From: Acuticoccus mangrovi
GTDB taxonomy: Bacteria > Pseudomonadota > Alphaproteobacteria > Rhizobiales > Amorphaceae
Length of the DNA: 64,000 nucleotides
Reading direction: 5' to 3'
Assembly: GCF_016411865.1 (NCBI RefSeq)
Contig: NZ_JAEKJA010000007.1
Span: forward strand, 124,001-188,000
The notes beneath the pieces were generated by a model. It saw only the letters and a list, made by a program, of their open reading frames with translations. It searched no databases and was not told the origin of the DNA. The position numbers and the translations under genes were made by a program. Position 1 is the stretch's first letter; each line of letters opens with the position of its first letter. Of this stretch, positions 1-8,743 are shown in pieces.

Positions 1-356
1 CGCCCGGCATCCACGACACCATCATCGCCGCCTGCGATATCTGGCGCTACCGCAATCTCGGCGTAGAGGGCTACCACGACAGCTGCACCGACAATCTCAG
101 GATGGCACTGGTGGCGATCGGCTTTCCCGTCGCGGAGGTGCCCTCGCCCTTCAACCTCTTCATGAACATCCCGGTGCGGCCGGACCACTCGATCGGCTGG
201 GAGCCCACCGTGTCGAAGCCGGGCGACAGCGTGACCTTCCGGGCGGAGATGGACCTCGTCTACGCCGTGTCCGCCTGCCCGCAGGACATCGTGCCGATCA
301 ACGGCGCGGGCCTCGCCCCCGTCGACGCCCATCTCGAAGTGCTGGCGGAGGCCTGA
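1..356 (+). CDS. DUF1989 family protein (urea carboxylase-associated type), 3' part only
   Basis: The gene is cut by the left edge. About 117 C-terminal residues are visible, read from base 3. The sequence resembles the DUF1989 family, whose members are often encoded beside urea carboxylase or allophanate hydrolase. Recognisable parts are a Cys/Asp-rich stretch (AACDIWRY, then YHDSCTDNL), the block PSPFNLFMNIPV and a C-terminal SACPQDIVPINGAG. The conserved Cys/His/Asp residues suggest a metal-binding enzyme or chaperone, but the family reaction is not settled. The stop lies two bases before the creatininase-family gene, so the two are probably co-transcribed. Both point to nitrogen-compound catabolism linked to the Liv transporter that follows. 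Confidence 0.75.
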   Translation, partial: PGIHDTIIAACDIWRYRNLGVEGYHDSCTDNLRMALVAIGFPVAEVPSPFNLFMNIPVRPDHSIGWEPTVSKPGDSVTFRAEMDLVYAVSACPQDIVPINGAGLAPVDAHLEVLAEA

Positions 357-358
357 TC

Positions 359-1126
359 ATGACCGTGCGAATGGCCGACATGGCCTGGCCCGAATACGAG
401 AAGCGCATCAAGGCCGGCGCGGTGGTGATCCTGCCGGTGGGCTCGATCGAGCAGCACTCCTACCACCTGCCGCTCGGCGTCGACCGCTACCTTCCCGCCC
501 TCGTCGCGGAGCGGGCGGCGGAGGAGCTCGGCGCGATCGTCGCCGAGCCGGTGCTCTACGGCGCCCGCTCGCAGATGCGCATGGGCGGCGGCCAGACCTA
601 TCCCGGCACCACCAGCCTGTCGCCGGTGACGCTGATGCACGTCATCCGCGACGTGCTCACCGCCTTCATCGCGCACGGGGCCAAGAAGATCGTGGTGTGC
701 AACGGGCACTACGAGAACATGATGTTCACCTTCGAGGGCATCGACATGGCCCTCAAGGACGCCAAGATGCTCGGCGTCGACGACGTGCGCGTGATGCGGT
801 TCGAATATTGGGACTACATGACCCGCGAGACCATCGACGCCCTGTTCCCCGACGGCTATCCGGGGATGGAGCTGGAGCATGCCGCGCTCATCGAGACCTC
901 GCTGATGCTCCACTTCCGCCCCGACCTCGTCGACATGAGCAAGCTGCCCAACGAGAGCGCCGGGGACTTTCCCGCCTACGACATCTTTCCCGCCACGCGG
1001 GAGGGGGTGCCGCCCTCGGGCGCCCTGTCGCCGCCCAACCGGGCGCGGGCGGAGTACGGGGCGCGGATCGCGGGCGACTGCGTGAAGGGCATCGTCGCCG
1101 ACATTCGCAAGGTGTTCGGCGCCTGA
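359..1126 (+). CDS. Creatininase-family amidohydrolase
   Basis: The 255-residue protein has the usual length of the creatininase family, whose metal-dependent members open cyclic amides or hydrolyse formamides (creatininase, FAPy deformylase-like and mycofactocin-type proteins). The metal site of Pseudomonas creatininase (E34, H36, D45, H120, E122) maps exactly three residues earlier here: E31 and H33 in GSIEQH, D42 in GVDRY, H117 and E119 in CNGHYEN. A second acidic cluster, MELEHAALIETS, is also typical. The ATG follows the DUF1989 stop after two bases. The true substrate is not creatinine by necessity; the neighbouring Liv-type importer suggests an imported cyclic amide or related nitrogen compound. 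Confidence 0.85.
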   Translation: MTVRMADMAWPEYEKRIKAGAVVILPVGSIEQHSYHLPLGVDRYLPALVAERAAEELGAIVAEPVLYGARSQMRMGGGQTYPGTTSLSPVTLMHVIRDVLTAFIAHGAKKIVVCNGHYENMMFTFEGIDMALKDAKMLGVDDVRVMRFEYWDYMTRETIDALFPDGYPGMELEHAALIETSLMLHFRPDLVDMSKLPNESAGDFPAYDIFPATREGVPPSGALSPPNRARAEYGARIAGDCVKGIVADIRKVFGA

Positions 1127-1179
1127 GGCAAAGGGCGACGCGTGATCCGCCTTGCGAAGGTGGGAAGGCTGTGCTCACC

Positions 1180-1194
1180 CTTGCCACACGCAAG
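1180..1194. promoter_or_regulatory. Short palindrome in the leader of the Liv operon
   Basis: CTTGC and GCAAG form a perfect 5-bp inverted repeat separated by five bases. It lies 25 bases before the start of the solute-binding protein gene. It could be a small operator or a weak hairpin. No clear -35/-10 pair was found around it, so its role is open. Confidence 0.25.
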
Positions 1195-1218
1195 AATAGG
1201 CGAACAGGGGAGTTCTCC

Positions 1219-2406
1219 ATGAAGACCAGCATGATGGCGCTCATCGGTGCCGCCGCGCTCGCCGCGGCCACCCCGGCTCTGGCCGACGATGCCAAGATCG
1301 GCGTGCTGCTCGGATTCACCGGCCCGCTCGAGAGCCTCGCGCCCGACATCGCCTCCGGTGCCGAGCTCGCGATCTCCGAGGTATCGGAATCCGGCAAGCT
1401 GCTCGACGGCACCACCGTCACCGCCGTCCGCGGCGATTCCACCTGTATCGACGCCGGCGCCGCGACGGCCGCCGCCGAGCGCCTCATTACCTCCGATGGC
1501 GTCGCGGGCATCGTCGGCGCCATGTGCTCCGGCGCGACCACCGCGGCGCTGCAGAATGCGGCCCTGCCGAACGGCGTGGTAATGATTTCCCCGTCCGCCA
1601 CGTCGCCGGCCCTCTCCACGGTGGAGGACAACGGCCTCTTCTTCCGCACCGCCCCGTCCGACGCACGTCAGGGCGAGATCATCGCCGACATGCTGACCGA
1701 GCGCGGCATCAAGGAGGTGGCGCTCACCTACACCAACAACGACTACGGCAAGGGTCTCGCCGACGCCATCGCGGGGGCCGTCGAGAAGGCCGGCGGCACG
1801 ATCACCATCAACGCCCCCCACGAGGACGGCAAGGGCGACTACTCCGCCGAAGTCGCGGCGCTGGCGGCGGCCGGCGGCGAGATGCTGGTGGTGGCCGGCT
1901 ACCTCGACCAGGGCGGCAAGGGCATCATCCAGGCTTCGCTCGATTCGGGCGCGTTCGACACCTTCCTGCTGCCCGACGGCATGGTCGGCGAGGCGCTCGT
2001 CGACGCCATCGGCCCCGACCTCGACGGCTCCTTCGGTGTGATGCCGGGCACCGATTCCAACGGCGCCGAGATCTTCGCCAAGCTGATCGAGGCGGCCGGC
2101 TCCAAGCCCGGCGTCTACGCTCCGGAGGCCTACGACGCCGCCGCCCTCATCATGCTCGCCATGCAGGCCGCCGGCTCCACCGACCCCGCCGAGTACAAGA
2201 CGAAGATCATGGACGTCGCCAACGCGCCGGGCGAGGAGATCATGCCGGGCGACCTCGCCAAGGCGCTCGAGATTCTCGCCGGCGGCGGCGACGTGGACTA
2301 TGTCGGCGCCTCCTCGGTGGAGCTGATCGGTCCGGGCGAGAGCGCCGGCAACTTCCGCGAAATCGAGATCAAGGACGGCAAGATCGAGACGGTACAGTAC
2401 CGTTGA
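1219..2406 (+). CDS. Branched-chain amino acid-type ABC transporter, periplasmic binding protein
   Basis: This 395-residue protein begins with a Sec signal peptide (Lys near the N-terminus, Ala-rich core, cleavage expected after ALA at residue 22). The mature part starts DDAKIGVLLGFTGPLES, the classic opening of LivJ-like type I periplasmic binding proteins. The block GIVGAMCSGATTAAL and the later LTYTNNDYGKGLADA also match the family. The ATG has a GGGGAG ribosome site about nine bases upstream. It is the first gene of a binding protein, two ATPases and two permeases order. Liv-type systems take up amino acids, amides or urea; the upstream creatininase and DUF1989 genes suggest an amide-like nitrogen source. 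Confidence 0.9.
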   Translation: MKTSMMALIGAAALAAATPALADDAKIGVLLGFTGPLESLAPDIASGAELAISEVSESGKLLDGTTVTAVRGDSTCIDAGAATAAAERLITSDGVAGIVGAMCSGATTAALQNAALPNGVVMISPSATSPALSTVEDNGLFFRTAPSDARQGEIIADMLTERGIKEVALTYTNNDYGKGLADAIAGAVEKAGGTITINAPHEDGKGDYSAEVAALAAAGGEMLVVAGYLDQGGKGIIQASLDSGAFDTFLLPDGMVGEALVDAIGPDLDGSFGVMPGTDSNGAEIFAKLIEAAGSKPGVYAPEAYDAAALIMLAMQAAGSTDPAEYKTKIMDVANAPGEEIMPGDLAKALEILAGGGDVDYVGASSVELIGPGESAGNFREIEIKDGKIETVQYR

Positions 2407-3272
2407 TCTCCGAGACCGCATCGGCCCGGGACACCCGGGCCGATCACCCCGTCGCTGCGCCCGAGGCGATGGTCGCCGTCGACCACCTGTCGAAGTGGTT
2501 CGGCGGCATCCACGCCGTGCGCGACGTCACGCTGCAGATCAAGCGCGGCACGATCACCGGCCTCATCGGTCCGAACGGGGCCGGTAAGACCACCCTCTTC
2601 AACATCATCGCGGGCCACTACACGCCGACCTCCGGCACCGTCTGGCTCGACGGCGAGGACGTGACGGGGCTCGCCCCCCACGAGCTGTTCGGCCGCGGCC
2701 TCCTACGCACCTTCCAGCTCGCCCAGGAGTTCCACTCCCTCTCGGTGCGCGAGAACCTCATGATGGTTCCCGCCGAGCAGCCCGGCGAGAACCTTCTCAA
2801 CGCCTGGTTCCGCCCCGGCCGCGTCGCCGCCCGCGACGCCGCCATCGCCCGGCGCGCCGACGAGGTGCTCGACTTCCTCACCCTGTCGCACCTTGCCACC
2901 GAGCGCGCCGGCAACCTCTCCGGCGGCCAGAAGAAGCTCCTCGAGCTCGGCCGCACCATGATGGTCGACGCCAAGATCGTGTTCCTCGACGAGGTGGGCG
3001 CCGGGGTGAACCGCACCCTTCTCAACACCATCGCCGACGTGATCCAGCGCCTTCACCGCGACGAGGGCTACACCTTCTGCGTCATCGAGCACGACATGGA
3101 CTTCATCGCCCGCCTCTGCGATCCGGTGATCGTCATGGCCGAGGGCGCCCATCTCGCCGAAGGCACCGCCGCGGAGATCCTCGCCAACGAGGCCGTCATC
3201 GAGGCCTATCTCGGCACCGGCTCCAAGCATGCCCGCCCGAAGTCCGCTCCCGCCGCGGGAGGGGAGGCATGA
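2403..3272 (+). CDS. livG: Branched-chain amino acid-type ABC transporter ATPase, LivG-like
   Basis: This is the LivG-type ATPase of the importer. Counting from the TTG that overlaps the previous stop (TTGA), the protein has 289 residues: Walker A GPNGAGKTT at 56-64, signature LSGGQKKLLELG, Walker B VFLDE and switch histidine in VIEHD. The Walker B glutamate is followed by VGAG, where most LivG proteins have a proline (DEPxAG). The family's long insert after the Q-loop is present. An alternative start is ATG at 2469 (267 residues), which gives a more typical N-terminus but has a poorly spaced ribosome site. The stop overlaps the next ATPase start by four bases. Confidence 0.88.
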   Translation: MISETASARDTRADHPVAAPEAMVAVDHLSKWFGGIHAVRDVTLQIKRGTITGLIGPNGAGKTTLFNIIAGHYTPTSGTVWLDGEDVTGLAPHELFGRGLLRTFQLAQEFHSLSVRENLMMVPAEQPGENLLNAWFRPGRVAARDAAIARRADEVLDFLTLSHLATERAGNLSGGQKKLLELGRTMMVDAKIVFLDEVGAGVNRTLLNTIADVIQRLHRDEGYTFCVIEHDMDFIARLCDPVIVMAEGAHLAEGTAAEILANEAVIEAYLGTGSKHARPKSAPAAGGEA

Positions 3273-3973
3273 GCTTTCTCAAGGCCGAAGGGATGCGCGG
3301 CGGCTACGGCAACGACGACATCCTCAACGGCTGCACCGTGGAGGCCGACAAGGGCGAGATCGCCGTCATCGTCGGCCCCAACGGCGCCGGCAAGTCCACC
3401 GCCATGAAGGCCGTTTTCGGCATGCTCGCGCTGCGCGAGGGGTCGGTGACGCTCGACGGCCGCGACCTCACCAAGCTGAAGCCAACCGAGCGCGTCGCCG
3501 AGGGCATGAGCTTCGTGCCGCAGGTGCGCAACGTCTTCCCCACGCTGACGGTGGAGGAGAATTTGGAGATGGGCGCCTTCCTGCGGCGCGACGACATCTC
3601 CGGCACCATGGAGGAGGTCTACGGCCTCTTCCCGATCCTCAAGGAGAAGCGGCGGCAGCCGGCGGGCGAGCTCTCCGGCGGCCAGCGCCAGCAGGTCGCC
3701 GTCGGCCGCGCGCTGATGACGAAGCCCACCGTCCTGATGCTCGACGAGCCCACCGCCGGCGTCTCCCCCATCGTGATGGACGAGCTGTTCGACCGCATCA
3801 TCGAGATCGCCCGCACCGGCATCGCCGTGCTCATGGTGGAGCAGAACGCCAAGCAGGCGCTCGAGATCGCCACCCGCGGCTACGTCCTCCAGCACGGCAC
3901 CAACGCCTACACCGACACCGGGGAGGCGCTGCTCGCCAACCCGGAGGTCCGCCGCACCTTCCTCGGAGGCTGA
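3269..3973 (+). CDS. livF: Branched-chain amino acid-type ABC transporter ATPase, LivF-like
   Basis: The 234-residue protein has the usual LivF length. Walker A GPNGAGKST lies at residues 36-44, the signature is LSGGQRQQVAVGRALM, Walker B is LMLDEPTAGVSP and the switch histidine region reads VLMVEQN, with the Gln-Asn typical of LivF in place of HD. It pairs with the preceding ATPase to power the two membrane subunits that follow. Start and stop are tightly coupled: ATGA overlap upstream and a two-base gap to the permease downstream. Confidence 0.92.
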   Translation: MSFLKAEGMRGGYGNDDILNGCTVEADKGEIAVIVGPNGAGKSTAMKAVFGMLALREGSVTLDGRDLTKLKPTERVAEGMSFVPQVRNVFPTLTVEENLEMGAFLRRDDISGTMEEVYGLFPILKEKRRQPAGELSGGQRQQVAVGRALMTKPTVLMLDEPTAGVSPIVMDELFDRIIEIARTGIAVLMVEQNAKQALEIATRGYVLQHGTNAYTDTGEALLANPEVRRTFLGG

Positions 3974-3975
3974 AC

Positions 3976-4989
3976 GTGGACGGTCTCCTCAACGCGCTCG
4001 TCGTCCTTGCGAACTTCGCCCTCGTGCCGGGCATCGCCTACGGCAGCCAGCTCGCCCTCGGCGCGCTGGGCGTGACTCTCGTCTTCGGCGTGCTGCGCTT
4101 CTCCAACTTCGCCCACGGCGAGACGATGTCGTTCGGCGCCATGATCGCGATCTTCGTCACCTGGATCCTCCAGGCGAACGGCGTCTCCATCGACCCGCTG
4201 CCGACGGCGCTCCTCGCGCTGCCCGTGGCGATCCTCGTCACCGTCGGCGTCGTCCTCCTCACCGACCGCTTCGTCTACCGCTTCTACCGCCACAAGCGAT
4301 CCGACCAGGTGATCTTCATCATCGTCTCCATCGGCGTGATGTTCGTGATGGCGGGGCTGATCCGCTTCCTCATCGGCCCCAACGATCAGATCTTCACCGA
4401 CGGCGAGCGCTTCCTCATCTCCGCCCGCGACTTCCGCGACCTCACCGGGCTGCGCGAAGGTCTCGCCATCAAGACCACCCAGGTCATCACCGTGGTGGCG
4501 GCGGTGGTGTGCTGCGTCCTCCTCTTCCTGTTTCTGACGCGCACGCGCACCGGCAAGTCGATGCGCGCCTACGCCGACAACGAGGATCTCGCGACGCTGT
4601 CGGGCATCGACGCCGGACGCGTCGTCCTCATCGCCTGGACGCTGTCGGCGACCCTCGCCGTCATCGCCGGCACCCTCTACGGGCTCGACAAGAGCTACAA
4701 GCCCTTCGTGTTCCAGGAGATCCTGTTGCCGATCTTCGCCGCGGCGATCGTCGGCGGGCTCGGCAGCCCGGTAGGGGCGATCGTCGGCGGCTACCTCATC
4801 GCCTTCGCCGAGGTGCTCCTCACCTACGCCTACAAGCGTTTCCTCGGCCACATGCTGCCCGACGCGTGGATGCCCGACGGTCTCGCCCAGCTCCTCGGCA
4901 CCGAGTACAAGTTCGCGGTGGCCTTCGTGATCCTCGTCATCACGCTGCTGATCCGGCCTGCCGGCATCTTCAACAGGAGGTCCGGTTGA
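3976..4989 (+). CDS. livH: Branched-chain amino acid-type ABC transporter permease, LivH-like
   Basis: The GTG start at 3976 is supported by GGAGG six bases upstream and gives 337 residues. Eight or so hydrophobic segments are visible. The motif GVTLVFGVLRFSNFAHGE near residue 30 and the conserved loop MRAYADNEDLATLSGIDAGRV are typical of LivH permeases. The C-terminal block AIVGGLGSPVGAIVGGYLIAFAEV is the usual coupling region. The TGA overlaps the next ATG by one base (TGATG), so translation of the two permeases is likely coupled. Confidence 0.92.
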   Translation: MDGLLNALVVLANFALVPGIAYGSQLALGALGVTLVFGVLRFSNFAHGETMSFGAMIAIFVTWILQANGVSIDPLPTALLALPVAILVTVGVVLLTDRFVYRFYRHKRSDQVIFIIVSIGVMFVMAGLIRFLIGPNDQIFTDGERFLISARDFRDLTGLREGLAIKTTQVITVVAAVVCCVLLFLFLTRTRTGKSMRAYADNEDLATLSGIDAGRVVLIAWTLSATLAVIAGTLYGLDKSYKPFVFQEILLPIFAAAIVGGLGSPVGAIVGGYLIAFAEVLLTYAYKRFLGHMLPDAWMPDGLAQLLGTEYKFAVAFVILVITLLIRPAGIFNRRSG

Positions 4990-6290
4990 TGCGCACCGTC
5001 CTGCCGTTCGTCATCTTCTTCTTGCTCCTCGTCCTCGTCGGGGTGCTGCAGAGCTGGTCGCTCGCCTTCTCCATCATGAACCTCTGCCTCGTCTCGGCGG
5101 TGATGGCGCTCGGCGTCAACATGCAGTGGGGCTATGCGGGGCTCGTCAATTTCGGCGTCATGGGCTTCTCCGCCCTCGGTGGGCTCGCCGTGGTGCTCGT
5201 CAGCGCGCCGCCGGTGCCGGAGGCGTGGGCGGTCGGCGGGCCGGGCGTGCTCTTCGCGGTGCTCATCGCGATCGCGACGGCCGCGCTGGCGATCGCCGCC
5301 CGCCGCATCTTCGCCGAACGCGTCGCGCGGATCGTGGCGACGGGCGTCGTCGTCGCCGTCGGCATCTGGGCCGTCGCCGACGTTCTGGAGCCCGCCACCG
5401 ACGCCATCGAGGCGGTCGACCCGTCGTTCACCGGCTTCCTCGGCGGCCTGGGGCTGCCGGTGGTCCTCGCCTGGATCGTCGGCGGGCTGCTCGCCGCCGG
5501 CGCGGCCTTCCTGATTGGCAAGATCGCGCTGGGGCTGCGCGCCGACTATCTCGCCATCGCCACCCTCGGCGTGTCGGAGATCATCGTCGCGGTGATGATG
5601 AACGAGGACTGGCTGTCGCGCGGCGTGAAGAACGTGGTGGGCCTGCCGCGGCCGGTCCCCTACGAGGTCGGGCTGCGCGAGGCGGACTGGTTCCAGAGCC
5701 TCGCCGCCACGCTGCCGATCGGTGCGGTGGAGCTCTCCTCGCTCATCGTCAAGGGCTGCTATGTCGGCCTCTTCACCCTCTTCCTCGCCGTCATCCTGTG
5801 GCTCGCGGAGCGGGCGCTCGCCTCGCCTTGGGGCCGCATGATGCGGGCGGTGCGCGACAACGAGACCGCCGCCGAGGCGATGGGCAAGGACGTGAAGCGG
5901 CTCCACCTCCTCGTGTTCGTGATCGGCTCCGGGGTGATCGGCCTCGCCGGGGCGATGCTCGTCACGCTCGACGGCCAGTTCACCCCCGGCACCTATCAGC
6001 CGCTCCGCTTCACCTTCCTCATCTGGGTGATGGTCATCGTGGGCGGCTCGGGCAACAACTGGGGGGCGACGCTCGGGGCGTTCCTCATCTGGTTCGCCTG
6101 GGTCGAGGCCGAGCCGATCGGCGGCATGGTGATCGACGTCGCCACGAGCTGGCTCGGGGACGCCTCGCCGGTGCGCCAGCACCTCATGAGCAACGCCGCC
6201 CAGATGCGCCATGTGGTGATGGGGGTCGTGCTGCTCCTCGTCCTGCGCTTCGCGCCGCGCGGCATCATTCCGGAGACCGACCGCACCTGA
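4989..6290 (+). CDS. livM: Branched-chain amino acid-type ABC transporter permease, LivM-like
   Basis: This 433-residue membrane protein is the LivM partner of the preceding permease. A strong AGGAGGT lies six bases before its ATG. Motifs include MNLCLVSAVMALGVNMQWGYAG near the N-terminus, GLRADYLAIATLGVSEI in the middle and the cytoplasmic coupling loop AVRDNETAAEAMGKDVKR. It is longer than many LivM proteins (about 320-360 residues) because of an extra segment around residues 90-170 carrying additional hydrophobic stretches. It ends directly against the stop of the convergent DUF429 gene with no terminator between them. Confidence 0.9.
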   Translation: MRTVLPFVIFFLLLVLVGVLQSWSLAFSIMNLCLVSAVMALGVNMQWGYAGLVNFGVMGFSALGGLAVVLVSAPPVPEAWAVGGPGVLFAVLIAIATAALAIAARRIFAERVARIVATGVVVAVGIWAVADVLEPATDAIEAVDPSFTGFLGGLGLPVVLAWIVGGLLAAGAAFLIGKIALGLRADYLAIATLGVSEIIVAVMMNEDWLSRGVKNVVGLPRPVPYEVGLREADWFQSLAATLPIGAVELSSLIVKGCYVGLFTLFLAVILWLAERALASPWGRMMRAVRDNETAAEAMGKDVKRLHLLVFVIGSGVIGLAGAMLVTLDGQFTPGTYQPLRFTFLIWVMVIVGGSGNNWGATLGAFLIWFAWVEAEPIGGMVIDVATSWLGDASPVRQHLMSNAAQMRHVVMGVVLLLVLRFAPRGIIPETDRT

Positions 6291-7001
6291 TCAGGCCCAG
6301 ATCGCCACCCGCAGGCCGCGCTCGTCGCATTCCGGCGGGTCGGGGAAGGGGGTGGCCTCGCCGGCGGCGCAGCGGCGCGCGATGAGCGCGATCGCCGCCG
6401 CGTCCACCGCGTCGACGAGCGGCAGCCCGGTGGGGCGCGCCCGGTCGAAGAAGTCCGCCGGAAAGCCGAGGCGCACGAGGAGCGCGATGCGCTCGGCGAG
6501 GCCCTCGCGCGTCGGCACTCCCTTCACCCGCTTCGCCGTCGGCATCGCCCGCTCGCCGTTGAGGCGCCAGAAGGCGACCTCGGCGTGACACTCGAAGATG
6601 CGGCCTTGGTTGTCGGGAGAGAGGAGAGCGTCGAGCTCGCGCACCTTGGGGAAGATCTGGAACGCCTGCCGGCTCACCTTGCGCGGCGGGTCGGAGGCGG
6701 CGAGCGCCGCCGCGCACGCTTCGCCGTAGGTCGCGGCATAGATCGCGGCGCGGCCCGGCATCGAGAAGATCGAGGACTGGCGCGGGCCGAGGAGGGGGCG
6801 AACCGCCTTCTCGGCGGCCCGCCCTGGCCCGCTGATCCGCTCCGGCAGCCCGAGCGGGATGTCGATCGCGACCACCATGCCGGAGGCGACGAGCGCCGCC
6901 GCGTCGGGGACGAGGCGCAGAAGGGGATCGGGCGGGCCCGCCGCCGCGACCTCCACCACCGCCCAGCCGAGGCGGCAGCCGTCGACCCCCGCGACCCTCA
7001 C
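6291..7001 (-). CDS. DUF429 family protein, predicted RNase H-fold
   Basis: The GTG start overlaps the pyridoxal kinase stop (GTGA), giving 236 residues. The N-terminus VRVAGVDGCRLGWAVVEV is the hallmark of DUF429 proteins, which are predicted to adopt an RNase H-like fold with an acidic active site starting from this Asp. The second conserved block is VVAIDIPLGLP, and RQSSIFSMPGRAAIYA follows. The biological role is unknown. It is co-transcribed behind pdxY and converges with livM. Confidence 0.8.
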   Translation of the reverse strand: MRVAGVDGCRLGWAVVEVAAAGPPDPLLRLVPDAAALVASGMVVAIDIPLGLPERISGPGRAAEKAVRPLLGPRQSSIFSMPGRAAIYAATYGEACAAALAASDPPRKVSRQAFQIFPKVRELDALLSPDNQGRIFECHAEVAFWRLNGERAMPTAKRVKGVPTREGLAERIALLVRLGFPADFFDRARPTGLPLVDAVDAAAIALIARRCAAGEATPFPDPPECDERGLRVAIWA

Positions 7002-7810
7002 GCGACGGCGCGGACGAGGTCGAGCGGCGGCTTGGCGATCGCCTCCTGCCCCTCCGCGAGCGCGAGCACTTCCGCGTCGGAGGCGAGGATCACCCCGAGC
7101 GTCGCCGCCGCCGCCTCGCGCAACGCCGCCTCCGGCGTGGCGCCGCCGAGCCGGGCGGACAGGAGCACCGCCGAGAAGAGGTCGCCCGTGCCGCGCGGGG
7201 CGGGGGTGATCGCGGTGTGCTCCACCACCGTCGTGGCGGTCGGGGTCACGAGCATCGCCCCGATCGCGCCGGGCCGCTCCACGCCCGACGTCACCACCAC
7301 CTCCGGCGGACCGAGGCGGCGGGCGACTGCGGCGAGATCATCCTCCGCCTCGCTCGCGCGCGCGAGGTCGCGCAGCTCGTTGGCGTTGGGGGTGGCGATG
7401 TCGGCGCGCGGGAGCAGCGCGCTGCCGATCGCGTCGGCCACGGCGTCGGGCACGTAGCGGCCGCGCTCGTCGCCCGTCACCGGGTCGACCAGCACCAGCG
7501 CGTCGCTGCGCGCGGCGCGCACCGCATCGATGAAGCGGGCGGCGGCGGCCACCTGGTCGGCGCTCGCGAAGTAGCCCGTCAGCACGGCGTCGACCTCGGC
7601 GGCTTTGGTGGCGAGCTCGTCGAGATGGGTGGCGAAGTCCGCCGGTCGCGAACGGGTGGAGGGGCCGAGACCCGGATGCCACGGCATCGTCACGGTCGCC
7701 ACCGGCCACACCCGCGCCCCCCGCCGCTCCAGCGCGAAGGTGATGGCGCGCAGCCCCACCACCCCCCGCATCACGAACGAGGAGATCGCAACCACCGTCT
7801 TCGCCGACAT
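6998..7810 (-). CDS. pdxY: Pyridoxal kinase
   Basis: The 270-residue protein belongs to the ribokinase-like PdxK/PdxY group, which phosphorylates pyridoxal to feed pyridoxal 5'-phosphate salvage in the cytoplasm. Supporting motifs are the N-terminal VVAISSFVMRGVVGLRA (PdxY family: SxxVxGxVG), LVDPVTGD for the phosphate-donor region, ATPNANELRDL and the anion-hole motif RGTGDLFSA near the C-terminus. The start ATG at 7810 faces a divergent CitE-like gene 90 bases away. It overlaps the DUF429 gene downstream by four bases. Confidence 0.88.
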   Translation of the reverse strand: MSAKTVVAISSFVMRGVVGLRAITFALERRGARVWPVATVTMPWHPGLGPSTRSRPADFATHLDELATKAAEVDAVLTGYFASADQVAAAARFIDAVRAARSDALVLVDPVTGDERGRYVPDAVADAIGSALLPRADIATPNANELRDLARASEAEDDLAAVARRLGPPEVVVTSGVERPGAIGAMLVTPTATTVVEHTAITPAPRGTGDLFSAVLLSARLGGATPEAALREAAAATLGVILASDAEVLALAEGQEAIAKPPLDLVRAVA

Positions 7811-7873
7811 TATCCGTCCCTTGGTTGACTTGACGGGCGGGACGATAGCAGGACCGAACACGACCAACCATCT

Positions 7874-7897
7874 GGGAGCGAAGGCTCCCTCGGGAGC
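7874..7897 (+). promoter_or_regulatory. Mutually exclusive hairpins over the ribosome site of the CitE-like gene
   Basis: Three short boxes sit just before the ATG at 7901: GGGAGC (7874-7879), GCTCCC (7884-7889) and GGGAGC (7892-7897). The middle box can pair with the first (six pairs, GAAG loop) or with the third (five pairs, four-base loop). The third box contains the ribosome-binding sequence. Pairing with it would hide the ribosome site, while pairing with the first box would free it. Confidence 0.4.
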
Positions 7898-7900
7898 GCC

Positions 7901-8743
7901 ATGACCTTGTTGAGACGCACCGTCCTCTACGTGCCCGCCGACAACGGGCGGGCGCTTCAGAAGGCCCGCACCCTCGCCGCCGACGCCGTCATCGTCGACC
8001 TCGAGGACGCCGTTGCGCCCGACCGCAAGGTCGCGGCGCGCGAGGCGGCCCGCACCGCCCTCGATCTCGGCAAGGAGGTGGCGTTGCGCATCAACGCCGC
8101 CGGCACGCCGTGGCACGACGACGACGTGGCCTTCGCCCGCGAGGCCGGCTTCGGCGCGGTGGTGGTGCCGAAGGTGCGCCGCGGTCGCGAGCTTGCCGAC
8201 CTCGCCGCCCGTCTCCCCGCCACGTTGTGGCCGATGATGGAGACCGCCGCCGGCATTCTCGCCGCCGCAGAGATCGCCGAGGCGGCCGCCGCCACCGGGC
8301 CGGCGGCCCTTGTGGTGGGCCTCAACGATCTCGCGGCCGAGGTGGGCGCCACTCTCGGGGCCGACCGGGCCGAGCTCTCCCACGCCCTGCAGCAGTGCGT
8401 GCTCGCCGGCCGCGCCGCCCGCCTCGACGTGATCGACGCGGTGATGAACGACATCGCCGACACCGACGCCCTGGTGGCCGAGGCGAAGGCCGGCCGCGCC
8501 CTCGGCATGACCGGCAAGAGCGTCATCCATCCGGCGCAGATCGCACCGGTGAACGCCGTGTTCGCGCCGGACGAGGCCGCGGTGGCGCAGGCCCGCGCTA
8601 TCGTTGCGGCGATGGCGGAGGCCGAAGCCGCCGGCCGCTCCGTCGCCACCCTCGACGGACGTCTCGTGGAGCGCCTCCACGCCGACGCCGCCCGCCGCAT
8701 CCTCGCCCTTGCCGAAGCCATCGCCGAACGAGACGCCTCATGA
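7901..8743 (+). CDS. HpcH/HpaI aldolase/citrate lyase-family protein (CoA-ester lyase type)
   Basis: This 280-residue TIM-barrel protein is of the CitE/malyl-CoA lyase type, which cleaves or forms C-C bonds in acyl-CoA esters such as malyl-CoA or citramalyl-CoA. Motifs are RRTVLYVPADN at the N-terminus (substrate Arg), IVDLEDAVAPD, METAAGIL carrying the metal-binding Glu, VGLNDLAAE with the metal-binding Asp, and GKSVIHPAQI near the C-terminus that binds CoA in the family. The exact substrate cannot be read from the sequence. Its stop overlaps the exonuclease gene start (ATGA). A hairpin arrangement covers its ribosome site. Confidence 0.85.
   Translation: MTLLRRTVLYVPADNGRALQKARTLAADAVIVDLEDAVAPDRKVAAREAARTALDLGKEVALRINAAGTPWHDDDVAFAREAGFGAVVVPKVRRGRELADLAARLPATLWPMMETAAGILAAAEIAEAAAATGPAALVVGLNDLAAEVGATLGADRAELSHALQQCVLAGRAARLDVIDAVMNDIADTDALVAEAKAGRALGMTGKSVIHPAQIAPVNAVFAPDEAAVAQARAIVAAMAEAEAAGRSVATLDGRLVERLHADAARRILALAEAIAERDAS

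Noticed and set aside
1170-1186. Sigma-54-like element before the Liv operon (TGGGAAGGCTGTGCT)
   Set aside because: GG and GC are nine bases apart instead of ten, and the TTGC part is missing.
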